Assembly (NCBI GenBank): GCA_964343275.1
Contig: CAYFIY010000018.1
Span: 1 to 26,576, forward strand
Direction: 5' to 3'
DNA length: 26,576 bases
Source of the DNA: Hadarchaeum sp964343275
GTDB lineage: Archaea; Hadarchaeota; Hadarchaeia; Hadarchaeales; Hadarchaeaceae
Part shown: piece after piece, positions 1 through 7,321 of the stretch
Position numbering within the stretch: position 1 is the first letter of the stretch
How the letters are laid out: each line of letters begins with the position of its first letter
Position numbers and translations under genes: made by a program
Notes under the pieces: model-generated
The model's input: only the letters and a program-made list of their open reading frames with translations
What the model was told of the DNA's origin: nothing
Databases searched by the model: none

Positions 1-826
1 GTTCACCGATTGTCCCACTTGCCATTGGCTCTTGTGATCCTAAAGTTATTATGAGGTTGAATTTTCCATAGATCCTCAAGCTGGTTGGAGTCGTGCTCGA
101 ATAAATTTTGTTTTTTGTTTCATCCTTATAGGTCAACGATATGGGAAAAGAATAAGAACCAGCGCTTAAGTCCTTATTGATTGTTAACGGAAAGGCAACC
201 AAAGTTGTCCCATTCGATTTGATTTTGCTTATGTACTTCTCACCCAATTCTGTAGTGAAAAGCCCAGCAGTTTGATCAAGGGCAACGATTACATCCTTGG
301 CGTTTCCATCACCATAATTTTTTACATTAAAAGAAATCTCGACGTTACTTCCAGGTTCTATATTGTCCGGATTGTACTTGATTCCTTCGATTTGCAGTAG
401 CGGGACTGTTTTTATAACTACGGTGCCCAAAACTGTTAGATCCCTTTCTAACCCGACTGTAGAGCCAACACGATAAGTTGCCTTTATCTTTATGTAAGAG
501 TTGGCGGATACAGCGTTTTCGTTAGCGACGACTCTAGAGGAGATGACTTGAATCTCCCTTTCGGAAATACTAACGCTGAATTTAGATGGAGATACGGTAA
601 TGTCGGGACCTGTTTCGAGGTCAAAATCTACTTCAAATATTTCGTTCTCGGTAGGATTTTCAAGGGTGAGAAATAGCGTAGTTTCACCGTCAGGTCTTAG
701 AAAATTATCGAGAAGGATCCAGCTTATGTTCAACGAATCATCAGTCGCCGAAACTAAGGTAGCACCTGAAAAAACCGACATTAGAACAAACGCCGATGCA
801 AACATCACGGGGATTATTTTTTTCAA
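1..826 (-). CDS. Secreted CARDB-type surface protein, C-terminus beyond the window
   Basis: I translated this frame by hand; it stays open for 275 codons from a TTG at 826 to the window edge, so the gene is partial. It starts with a clear signal peptide: KK at residues 2-3, a hydrophobic core to about residue 24, and an SA-like cleavage region. The rest is beta-rich. Around residues 145-165 it has GSNVEISFNVKNYGDGNAKD, the hallmark of CARDB/COG1361 domains (adhesion- or S-layer-like Ig-fold modules of archaeal exported proteins). GAGAGG lies about 8 bases before the TTG, and the start overlaps the stop of the upstream ABC ATPase, so the two are translationally coupled. In archaea such proteins often precede or fuse to FtsX/MacB-type permeases. 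I infer that a permease follows beyond position 1. The exact substrate is unknown. Confidence 0.8.
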   Translation of the reverse strand, partial: MKKIIPVMFASAFVLMSVFSGATLVSATDDSLNISWILLDNFLRPDGETTLFLTLENPTENEIFEVDFDLETGPDITVSPSKFSVSISEREIQVISSRVVANENAVSANSYIKIKATYRVGSTVGLERDLTVLGTVVIKTVPLLQIEGIKYNPDNIEPGSNVEISFNVKNYGDGNAKDVIVALDQTAGLFTTELGEKYISKIKSNGTTLVAFPLTINKDLSAGSYSFPISLTYKDETKNKIYSSTTPTSLRIYGKFNLIITLGSQEPMASGTIGE

Positions 827-1527
827 TTTTTTCGCCTCTCATCTTTCACTATTTTTCCGTCTCTCAAATAAATCTTTCTATCCGTATTATTCGCTATCTT
901 CAAGTCATGAGTGATAATTATCAAAGTTACTCCTTTTTCATGATTTAATTTCAACAATACATCGATAATTTCCTTTCCAGATGCTGAATCTAAATTTCCA
1001 GTTGGCTCATCTGCCAGGACGATTTTTGGGTCGTTGGCGATAGACCTGGCGATGGCGACTCTCTGTCTTTCTCCTCCGCTTAACTCCGCTGGTCTATGTT
1101 TTGCCCTTTCCTTCAAATTCACTAGTCTGAGAAGTTCACTAGCTTTCTCTCTCCTTTTTCGCTCTCTCGTGCCAGCAAATATCATCGGCAATTCTACATT
1201 TTCAAGCGCGGTTAAGGTTGGTATGAGGTAAAAAAATTGAAAGACGAACCCAATTTTTTTCCTCCTTATCAACGCCAGTTTCGTATCGTCAAGCTTTGAA
1301 GCATTCACTCCATCGATTAAAATTTTTCCCTTCGTGGGCTTATCTAATAATCCTATTAGATGGAGCAAGGTTGATTTGCCAGAACCAGACGGACCTATTA
1401 TGGAGACCTTATCCGAAGACTTTATACTTAAATTAATTTTGTTTAATACCTGAAATTTCACTTTGCCCATATCGTAAATTTTGCTAACATCACGAATATT
1501 GACGACTTCGCGCATTCCATTCGCCAC
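823..1527 (-). CDS. ABC transporter ATP-binding protein, MacB/LolD family
   Basis: This 234-residue protein is a complete ABC ATPase. Walker A GPSGSGKST is at residues 45-53, the signature is LSGGERQRVAIARS, Walker B is IVLADEPTGNLD, and a TH switch histidine follows. TGNLD and the overall length are typical of the MacB/LolD/FtsE-like group, which powers FtsX-type permeases that move lipids, peptides or envelope proteins. The start is a GTG that directly follows the stop of the AbrB-like gene; an internal ATG at 1515 is a possible alternative. The downstream gene encodes an exported CARDB protein, so this is probably the motor of an export or surface-assembly system. No membrane partner is visible in the window. 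Confidence 0.93.
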   Translation of the reverse strand: MANGMREVVNIRDVSKIYDMGKVKFQVLNKINLSIKSSDKVSIIGPSGSGKSTLLHLIGLLDKPTKGKILIDGVNASKLDDTKLALIRRKKIGFVFQFFYLIPTLTALENVELPMIFAGTRERKRREKASELLRLVNLKERAKHRPAELSGGERQRVAIARSIANDPKIVLADEPTGNLDSASGKEIIDVLLKLNHEKGVTLIIITHDLKIANNTDRKIYLRDGKIVKDERRKN

Positions 1528-1812
1528 TTATTTTCCAATCATTTGCTTCTGAAACTTTTCGAACTTTTTTTGCATAAGTAACAGTGATTCTGGTTTAATG
1601 GCTCCAAATCCGTCTCCTCCCTCACTTCTGCTGATAAAAATAAGCGTGTCGCCGATTTTGATATCTATATCTTTCCTTAACTTAGGGGGAATCACTATCT
1701 GCCCCTTTATCCCCACCGTTGCGGAGCCATAGAATTTGGGCCCAGAATCTTTTTTCTTTTTCGTATTACTACTTGTCATACTTTTCCTATTCATCATACA
1801 TTTTGCAGGCAT
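1528..1812 (-). CDS. AbrB/SpoVT-like (MazE-fold) DNA-binding regulator
   Basis: A 94-residue protein whose middle part, KFYGSATVGIKGQIVIPPKL followed by RKDIDIKIGDTLIFI, is a swapped-hairpin AbrB domain (residues about 27-60). In this family the dimer binds DNA through the GQIVIP turn. It is preceded by a lysine-rich basic stretch and followed by a short helix rich in K, F and Q. It is the first gene of the ABC/CARDB cluster, with no gap to the ATPase, so it may autoregulate that operon; this is inference. A TTTAAA box lies about 30 bases upstream, consistent with a short leader and the ATG at 1812. Nearby in-frame ATGs (codons 6, 7 and 12) are possible alternatives. Confidence 0.85.
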   Translation of the reverse strand: MPAKCMMNRKSMTSSNTKKKKDSGPKFYGSATVGIKGQIVIPPKLRKDIDIKIGDTLIFISRSEGGDGFGAIKPESLLLMQKKFEKFQKQMIGK

Positions 1813-1840
1813 AAGAATATGTTAGTACATGAGTCTTCTG

Positions 1841-1854
1841 GTTTAAAAAAAATT
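1841..1854 (-). promoter_or_regulatory. TATA-like box for the AbrB-ABC-CARDB operon
   Basis: On the minus strand a T-run followed by TTTAAAC lies about 30 bases before the ATG at 1812. That is a normal archaeal distance for a transcript with a very short leader. Identified by eye only. Confidence 0.45.
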
Positions 1855-1959
1855 TGTCGGACTGCACATAAATTCGGTTGAAATTTGAGAAAATCAGCTC
1901 ACTCAATTTTTTATTACCTTTTATAAGGGACTCTGAACGTGGACCCAATGATGTATGGC

Positions 1960-2469
1960 TTATGATTCGCTCAAACTATGCTGCCCTATCCCTCGCTTTA
2001 TTAGCATCATCACTTTTTCTGGGTTTTTTGTTGAAAAAACTAACTTCTTAAATCTGCCTTTTTTCAATAATAGCACCAATTGAGGACCTCTTATGATATT
2101 ATAGACAAGTTTCCATTCTCCTCCGACTCTCCCTAAACGGATGCCCCATCCTCCGTATCGTGTAGCTGAAGCTTTATCCAAATAACAGTCCTCGATATTT
2201 TCCCGGCGGATTGCGTACTTAAGAATTCCATAACCAACGATCATAGATTCAGGGGCAATTCTTATCCTCAATCTACTAAAGTTAATCGCAATTCCCAGAA
2301 AAAGGAGAGACATGACTAAGAAGACCCAGTTCGGAGCAGGACGTGTTCCGATTGGACCAATAAAAATCTGGTAAACAAATGCAAAAAAGAGGACAGCTGC
2401 GACGGTGCCAAATAATCCTGTGCTTTCTTTAGATAGTATCTTTTCTTCGTAAATATCGTTCGCTTGCAA
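1960..2469 (-). CDS. Membrane protein with two helices and a PH-like domain
   Basis: 169 residues. Two hydrophobic segments (about residues 19-37 and 46-62) are separated by a short Gly/Pro-rich loop. A soluble part of about 105 residues follows, alternating beta strands and ending in a helix (NPEKVMMLIKRGIG). This layout resembles archaeal and bacterial membrane-anchored PH-like (DUF304/YdbS-type) proteins: two helices, an RLRIRIAPESMIVGYGILKY strand pair, then I/V-rich strands. The start is TTG. The gene is transcribed alone, ends about 150 bases before the AbrB operon, and is divergent from the trp region. Its function is unknown; membrane association is the only confident statement. Confidence 0.75.
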   Translation of the reverse strand: MQANDIYEEKILSKESTGLFGTVAAVLFFAFVYQIFIGPIGTRPAPNWVFLVMSLLFLGIAINFSRLRIRIAPESMIVGYGILKYAIRRENIEDCYLDKASATRYGGWGIRLGRVGGEWKLVYNIIRGPQLVLLLKKGRFKKLVFSTKNPEKVMMLIKRGIGQHSLSES

Positions 2470-2500
2470 TCGATTCTACCATTTGTCTATTTTTCGACCG

Positions 2501-2517
2501 TGTTTAAATATTTTAAA
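2501..2517. promoter_or_regulatory. Divergent A/T-rich promoter boxes
   Basis: A minus-strand TATTTAAACA (2501-2510) lies about 35 bases before the TTG at 2469 and suits the PH-like gene. Overlapping plus-strand TATTTTAAAA could serve the small ORF that follows. Identified by eye. Confidence 0.4.
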
Positions 2518-2531
2518 ATTAATTATTAAAC

Positions 2532-2684
2532 GTGACAAATCTATTAATCGGCGCTAAGTTATTCAAATTGGGAGCGTTCAAAGGTGAAAATGAGCTCGGA
2601 GACGCAGTAAAAAAAAATTATTCTTTTATTTTTGGAACAGAAATGGTTTATTTTGATATACAACAGCCGGGTAAAATCACCTAA
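2532..2684 (+). CDS. Possible small ORF of 50 codons upstream of trp
   Basis: A GTG at 2532 opens 50 sense codons ending in TAA at 2682-2684. The translation contains GENELGDAVKKNYSFIFGTE and ends QQPGKIT, which looks like ordinary protein composition, but I recognise no family. A TTG at 2568 is an alternative start. It has no tryptophan codons, so it is not a trp attenuation leader peptide of the bacterial type. It could be a genuine small protein, a remnant of a longer gene, or chance. No ribosome binding site is evident. Confidence 0.25.
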   Translation: MTNLLIGAKLFKLGAFKGENELGDAVKKNYSFIFGTEMVYFDIQQPGKIT

Positions 2685-2715
2685 AAACTATCGGTGATTC
2701 AAAAAGGTACCGATA
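2675..2715 (+). repeat. Two overlapping inverted repeats upstream of the trp promoter
   Basis: AATCACC (2675-2681) pairs with GGTGATT (2693-2699). TATCGGT (2689-2695) pairs with ACCGATA (2709-2715). The two dyads share the GGT at 2693-2695, so as RNA they would be mutually exclusive. They lie about 45-85 bases upstream of the TATA box, so they are more likely operator DNA or the terminator region of the small ORF than part of the trp leader. Confidence 0.5.
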
Positions 2716-2744
2716 ATATGGAGTTTAGCGATTAATGGATAAAA

Positions 2745-2772
2745 TTGTACACTAAAGTCTTAAATAGTACAA
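2745..2772 (+). promoter_or_regulatory. trp operon promoter with TRP-box-like operator
   Basis: TATA-like CTTAAATA (2759-2766) is about 42 bases before the TTG start of trpE. It is flanked by an inverted repeat TTGTAC (2745-2750) / GTACAA (2767-2772). The left arm contains a perfect TGTACA (2746-2751); the right arm reads AGTACA (2766-2771). TGTACA is the TRP box bound by the tryptophan-sensing repressor TrpY of Methanothermobacter. Flanking of the TATA box fits repression by blocking TBP/TFB. That this organism has TrpY is inference; no trpY gene lies in the window. Confidence 0.55.
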
Positions 2773-2807
2773 ATGCAAAATTATGTAGATAATTAGGGTG
2801 TTTGGCT

Positions 2808-4277
2808 TTGAGAAGATTCACTGCAAGTAAAGTAGATAAACTGGCGGAAGGGCTAAAAAGACCATGCTTGTTGCCCTTAGTTAGGACTTTCGACGGTTGT
2901 CCAGATCCCGCTAAACTATATTTCAGTTTGCGTCGCACCTTTCGACCAAGCTATTTATTAGAATCCGCTGATGGTCCGGGTGAAATTGCGCGTTATTCGG
3001 TAATGGGGTGTGATCCTCATTTATACATAAAGGCTAAGGGTAACGATTGCCAAGTTATTGGCAGACAAGATCTTGTTGAGATTACAGAGAAAATTTCAAG
3101 AAAAGATGACCCTCTGGAGTTTTTAAAGGAAATCTTGGGACTAATCGAGACCAAAATGCCTGAAGATTTCTCCAGCTATGTAGTCGGTTTGGTGGGATAC
3201 ATCGCATACGATTATGTCCGATCTCTGGTCGATGTAGGGAACCATACTGTAGATGATCTGGATCATCCAGATTTTGAGTTCATATTTCCAGAGCGGATGA
3301 TTATCTTAGACCATGCACGGAAAAAGACACATCAATGCTCATTGATGCTTCTCACAGAAGAGACGTGTGTAGGGGAGGCATATGATTACTCATTAAGTAA
3401 ATTAAAAGAACTGGAGTCAGCGAGAGAAGTACAACCACAAAATGAAGGCAATGGAAAAATTTCTCTCGGATCAAATACATCAAAAGTTGAATTTGAAGCC
3501 CAGGTGGGTAGGATAAAACAGTACATCCGACGAGGAGATATAATTCAATCGGTTCTTTCTCGGAGAATCGAGCTTAAACCCGCGCCGCCCTTGGAGCATT
3601 TCTACTTCAACCTAAGGCATATCAATCCGTCCCCATATATGTTCTTCCTGGATTTTCCAGAGCGGAGTATTGTAGGTTCAAGTCCGGAAATTTTGGTAAA
3701 AGTAGGGGGCCAAAATGTGCATACTCGCCCAATAGCTGGAACTAGGCGGCGAGGGAGGAACGAAATTGATGACGAGATTATGGAGCGGGAGTTACGTGTC
3801 GATGAGAAGGAGCAAGCTGAGCACATAATGCTGGTCGACTTGGGGCGAAACGACATTGGGCGAGTCTCTAGATTCGGTTCTGTTGAGATATCTAATTTCA
3901 TGAAGGTGGAGAAGTACAGTCATGTACAGCACTTGGTGACAGATGTTCGAGGTAAGATGTCGGATGAGAAGGACGCTTTCGATGCTTTGCGCGCTACCTT
4001 CCCAGCTGGAACTGTAACCGGAGCACCAAAGGTTCGGGCCATGGAGATAATAGACGAACTGGAACCGACGCGGAGGGGGATCTATGCAGGAGCCATAGGT
4101 TCCTTTAGCCCACAAGGAAACGCAGATCTGGCGATCACAATTCGTACTCTAATTGTTGAAAAAGGGAGCGGATTTATTCAGGTGGGAGCCGGGATAGTCT
4201 CAGACTCTGTTCCTAGATTGGAGCACCTAGAAACCGAAAACAAGGCGAGGGCGTTGCTAAGTGCAGCAGGTGTTTGA
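2808..4277 (+). CDS. trpE: Anthranilate synthase component I
   Basis: Converts chorismate plus ammonia (supplied by TrpG) to anthranilate, the first committed step of tryptophan synthesis. The LLES motif of the tryptophan feedback site is near the N-terminus (SYLLESADGPGEIARYSVMG). The chorismate-binding domain shows NPSPYMFFLDF, RPIAGTRRRG, DLGRNDIGRV, FPAGTVTGAPKVRAMEIIDE and IRTLIVEKG, all intact, and the length (489 residues) is normal. Two in-frame TTG codons compete for the start. The one at 2808 is chosen because GGTG (2797-2800) sits seven bases before it; for the TTG at 2802 the spacing would be one base. It is the first gene of the trp operon, and its TGA abuts the ATG of trpG. Confidence 0.97.
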   Translation: MRRFTASKVDKLAEGLKRPCLLPLVRTFDGCPDPAKLYFSLRRTFRPSYLLESADGPGEIARYSVMGCDPHLYIKAKGNDCQVIGRQDLVEITEKISRKDDPLEFLKEILGLIETKMPEDFSSYVVGLVGYIAYDYVRSLVDVGNHTVDDLDHPDFEFIFPERMIILDHARKKTHQCSLMLLTEETCVGEAYDYSLSKLKELESAREVQPQNEGNGKISLGSNTSKVEFEAQVGRIKQYIRRGDIIQSVLSRRIELKPAPPLEHFYFNLRHINPSPYMFFLDFPERSIVGSSPEILVKVGGQNVHTRPIAGTRRRGRNEIDDEIMERELRVDEKEQAEHIMLVDLGRNDIGRVSRFGSVEISNFMKVEKYSHVQHLVTDVRGKMSDEKDAFDALRATFPAGTVTGAPKVRAMEIIDELEPTRRGIYAGAIGSFSPQGNADLAITIRTLIVEKGSGFIQVGAGIVSDSVPRLEHLETENKARALLSAAGV

Positions 4278-4853
4278 ATGCTGGTGGCGGTCATTGACAA
4301 TATAGATAGCTTCGTGTACAACCTAGTTCAATACATCGGAGAACTTGGCGCAGATCCCATGGTTTTTACTAACCGTGACTCTATTGAAGAGATCGAGCGA
4401 TGTAGACCGGACAGGATATTGATTTCTCCGGGACCAAAAACGCCCAAAGAAGCAGGTATTTCAGTCGAAGTTGTATTGAAGCTAGGCAAAAAAATCCCCA
4501 TTTTGGGGGTCTGCTTAGGGCATCAAGCCGTGGCCCACGCTTTCGGTGGTCGCATCGTACAGGCGAAGAGGCTCATGCACGGAAAGGTCTCAAAAATCAA
4601 CCACGAATGGAGCGCCCTTTTCAAAGGCGTCCCGAACCCGTTCGAGGCCACGCGGTACCACTCCCTTGCCGTGGACCGCACAACTTTGCCGGATGAGCTA
4701 AAGATAACGGCAGTGACTGCAGATGAAGATCAAGAGATCATGGGTCTTGAACACGTTGAGTATCCAATCTTGGGCGTACAGTTCCACCCGGAATCTGTAT
4801 TGACTACGCACGGAAAGTTAATCGTGAAGAATTTCTTGGGCATGGTTAAATGA
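4278..4853 (+). CDS. trpG: Anthranilate synthase glutamine amidotransferase subunit
   Basis: A 191-residue class I glutamine amidotransferase that releases ammonia for TrpE. It begins with VIDNIDSFVYNLVQYIGELG. The nucleophile cysteine is in GVCLGHQAV, and the His-Glu of the triad is in GVQFHPES near the C-terminus. SPGP and YHSL motifs are also present. The ATG directly follows the trpE stop, so the two subunits are coupled for stoichiometric synthesis, and the stop overlaps the trpD start as ATGA. The same family also serves para-aminobenzoate synthase, but the operon settles the role as tryptophan synthesis. Confidence 0.96.
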   Translation: MLVAVIDNIDSFVYNLVQYIGELGADPMVFTNRDSIEEIERCRPDRILISPGPKTPKEAGISVEVVLKLGKKIPILGVCLGHQAVAHAFGGRIVQAKRLMHGKVSKINHEWSALFKGVPNPFEATRYHSLAVDRTTLPDELKITAVTADEDQEIMGLEHVEYPILGVQFHPESVLTTHGKLIVKNFLGMVK

Positions 4854-5905
4854 ACTCGTTAAGAACGGCAATTGAAAAACTGATAGAAAAAAAGGATCTT
4901 CTCGGGCGAGAAGCCCAAGCAGCTATGAAACATATCATGTCCGGGGAGTCGACATCAGCTCAGGTTGGTGCATTCCTAACCGCGCTAAGAATGAAAGGCG
5001 AAACGGTCGACGAGATAACCGCGTTTGCAAGAGTCATGCGAGAGTTTGCGGCGGGAATAAATCCAAAGGTGGATGGTTTGCTTGTCGATACTTGTGGTAC
5101 TGGTGGAGATATTATAAAGACGTTCAACATAAGCACTGCAGCCATGTTTGTAGCAGCTGGTGCCGGCGTTAAAATAGCTAAGCATGGGAATCGTTCAGTA
5201 ACGAGTAAAGTTGGTAGCGCTGATGTGGTGGAAGCTCTTGGAGTTAGGTTGGATTTGTCTCCCGAGGCGGTTAAGAATTGCATAGAGAAAGTCGGAATCG
5301 GTTTCATGTTTGCCCAGATTTTTCACAGGTCTATGAAACATGCGGCTGTAGCCCGTCAGGAAATCGGTATCCGTACCGTTTTCAACGTCCTCGGCCCTCT
5401 CACTAATCCAGCTGGCGCCAAAGCACAAGTTGTTGGTGTATTTAATGGGACGCTGACGGAGAAGATGGCAGAGGTATTGAAAAACCTCGGATGTGAGCGA
5501 GCGATGGTGGTCTATGGATTAGACGGTCTGGATGAAATCTCTACGGTGGGTGAGACCAAGATATCGGAGCTGGAAAAAGGAATAGTTAGGACATATACAA
5601 TTAAACCGGAAGACTTCGGCATAGAGCGTGTCACTCCTGACTTGATCTCCGGAATTGGATTAAACGAAAACTTGCACATGATCTTACGTGCCATACGGGG
5701 CGAACGAGGTCCTCTTCGAGACATACTCCTTCTAAATTCTGCAGCAGCCATCGTGGTGGCAAAAGAGGCACGTGACCTTCATGCTGGTTTATCTACGGCG
5801 GCTACTGCAATTGATTCAGGGCGAGCTCACGAAAAAATTATTCAGCTGGTGGAGGCAACTGGCGGAGATGTGTCAAGGTTGAGAAAGTTGGAGGCGTCTT
5901 TTTGA
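4850..5905 (+). CDS. trpD: Anthranilate phosphoribosyltransferase
   Basis: Joins anthranilate to PRPP, giving phosphoribosyl-anthranilate. The 351-residue protein shows the PRPP/Mg site DTCGTGGDIIKTFNIST, then KHGNRSVTSKVGSADVVEAL, and an anthranilate-side IRTVFNVLGPLTNPA. The GLDGLDEIS acidic motif follows. All are canonical for the nucleoside phosphorylase-like class of this enzyme, and the length is normal. Its ATG overlaps the trpG stop by four bases and its own stop overlaps the TTG of trpC, so expression is probably coupled throughout. Confidence 0.97.
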   Translation: MNSLRTAIEKLIEKKDLLGREAQAAMKHIMSGESTSAQVGAFLTALRMKGETVDEITAFARVMREFAAGINPKVDGLLVDTCGTGGDIIKTFNISTAAMFVAAGAGVKIAKHGNRSVTSKVGSADVVEALGVRLDLSPEAVKNCIEKVGIGFMFAQIFHRSMKHAAVARQEIGIRTVFNVLGPLTNPAGAKAQVVGVFNGTLTEKMAEVLKNLGCERAMVVYGLDGLDEISTVGETKISELEKGIVRTYTIKPEDFGIERVTPDLISGIGLNENLHMILRAIRGERGPLRDILLLNSAAAIVVAKEARDLHAGLSTAATAIDSGRAHEKIIQLVEATGGDVSRLRKLEASF

Positions 5906-6672
5906 ACGTTTTAGGAGATATCATAAGAACCGTGCGAATGGACGTTCGCCGTCGTGAAAAAATAAACCCCATTAGCCTAGAAAGTCTCAATTATCATCCA
6001 AGGCATAGTTTAGTCGATACTATTCAAAGAGCTCCGAATCTTCCAGTAATCGCCGAAATAAAGCGTGCTTCCCCGTCAAGCGGAGAAATTAAACCTAAAG
6101 CTAATCCAGTGGACGTTTCAGTATCAATGTTGCGCGGGGGGGCGATTTCATTATCCGTCTTGACTGAGCCGAGATATTTCAAAGGTGATCCAGCCTTCAT
6201 AAAAGAAATCCGTAATATTACAGATGCCCCGCTGCTTTACAAGGATTTCGTTTTAGGAGATTACCAAATTTACGAAGCAGCTCAGTTTGGAGCCGATGTT
6301 GTGCTATTGATTATCAAGATTTTAGGAAATAAACTTAAGAAGTTCATGATGCTTGCGGAAGATATTGGGATGGAAAGTTTGGTTGAGGTGACCAATGAAA
6401 ATGAGCTAAAGAGAGCATTGGCTATGGGTGCTAAATTAATAGGAGTGAACAACCGAGATTTGGAAACACTTGCCATAGACTTGGATTGCACGGTTAAACT
6501 TTCTTCACTGGTGCCAGAAGAAGCCACGCTTGTTAGTGAGAGCGGCATAAATTCTCCTGAGGATGCAAGAAAAATGATCGATTCTGGAGCTGACGCAGTT
6601 CTGGTGGGTACATCCATAATGAATGATGAAGATATCGAAGGAAAGGTCAGGTCGCTGGTTAAAGCGAGGTGA
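5902..6672 (+). CDS. trpC: Indole-3-glycerol phosphate synthase
   Basis: Closes the indole ring by decarboxylating cyclisation of carboxyphenylamino-deoxyribulose phosphate. The 256-residue TIM barrel shows the catalytic lysine motif VIAEIKRASPSSGEI, the second lysine in LLYKDFVLGDYQIYEA, the GVNNRDLETLAIDL strand, ESGI and a phosphate-binding GADAVLVGTSIM. The start is a TTG overlapping the trpD TGA (TTGA). The protein is a stand-alone enzyme, not fused to TrpF as in some bacteria. The GAGGTGA that ends the gene is also the ribosome binding site for trpF. Confidence 0.96.
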   Translation: MNVLGDIIRTVRMDVRRREKINPISLESLNYHPRHSLVDTIQRAPNLPVIAEIKRASPSSGEIKPKANPVDVSVSMLRGGAISLSVLTEPRYFKGDPAFIKEIRNITDAPLLYKDFVLGDYQIYEAAQFGADVVLLIIKILGNKLKKFMMLAEDIGMESLVEVTNENELKRALAMGAKLIGVNNRDLETLAIDLDCTVKLSSLVPEEATLVSESGINSPEDARKMIDSGADAVLVGTSIMNDEDIEGKVRSLVKAR

Positions 6673-6676
6673 AAAT

Positions 6677-7321
6677 TTGAAGGTAAAGATATGTGGCTTT
6701 ACAAAAACCGATGAAGTTAAACTCGCGTGCGATTTGGGTGTGGATATGGTGGGAGCCGTTATGGTGCCCGGGTCCCGTCGTTTTCTGAACATCGAGCGTG
6801 CAAGGGATGTTCTGAACGCAGCAACGCAGGGAGTATCAAAGGTCGCAGTAGTAAGTCCAGAGAGCCCAGAGGACTTGTCGAGGATGGAAAATATCTTGAG
6901 ACCAGATTACTTTCAGATACATCTTACCTTCTCTCTAGAGGAAATTTTGATGGTTAAAAAGAAATTAGGGGCTGGCCTCATTATGGTTGCCCCCGTATCT
7001 GTTCAGGAAGGTGATCGTCGAGAGGTGATTGAAAACGCGATTCAGGTGGCTGCAGTTGCTGACATTCTTCTGGTCGATACGAAGGGTCACACGGGTGGCG
7101 GTACAGGTGTAACTCACGATTGGTCTATCAGCCGAAATATAAGGGCCGGGGTGAACAAGCCGATGTTCCTTGCAGGCGGTCTAAATCATTCGAACGTTGT
7201 CGATGCTATCAGGTTAATTAAGCCTGATGGGGTCGATGTGGCTTCAGGAGTGGAATTCAAGCATGGGGGTAAAGATCTCGAGCTGATGCGTAAATTCATA
7301 GAGGCGGTGAGAAGTGCATGA
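6677..7321 (+). CDS. trpF: Phosphoribosylanthranilate isomerase
   Basis: Catalyses the Amadori rearrangement between the TrpD and TrpC steps. 214 residues. The N-terminal KICGFTKTDEV carries the catalytic cysteine, VDTKGHTGGGTG carries the catalytic aspartate, and FLAGGLNHSNV with GVDVASGVE forms the phosphate site. The frame is open further upstream to 6623, but TTG at 6677 is chosen: it is four bases after a strong GAGGTGA, and it aligns with the family N-terminus (VKICG). The upstream extension would overlap trpC. Its end overlaps the trpB ATG (ATGA). Confidence 0.95.
   Translation: MKVKICGFTKTDEVKLACDLGVDMVGAVMVPGSRRFLNIERARDVLNAATQGVSKVAVVSPESPEDLSRMENILRPDYFQIHLTFSLEEILMVKKKLGAGLIMVAPVSVQEGDRREVIENAIQVAAVADILLVDTKGHTGGGTGVTHDWSISRNIRAGVNKPMFLAGGLNHSNVVDAIRLIKPDGVDVASGVEFKHGGKDLELMRKFIEAVRSA

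Noticed and set aside
600..914. 104-codon plus-strand frame
   Set aside because: It overlaps the signal-peptide protein and ABC ATPase in antisense and resembles no known protein.
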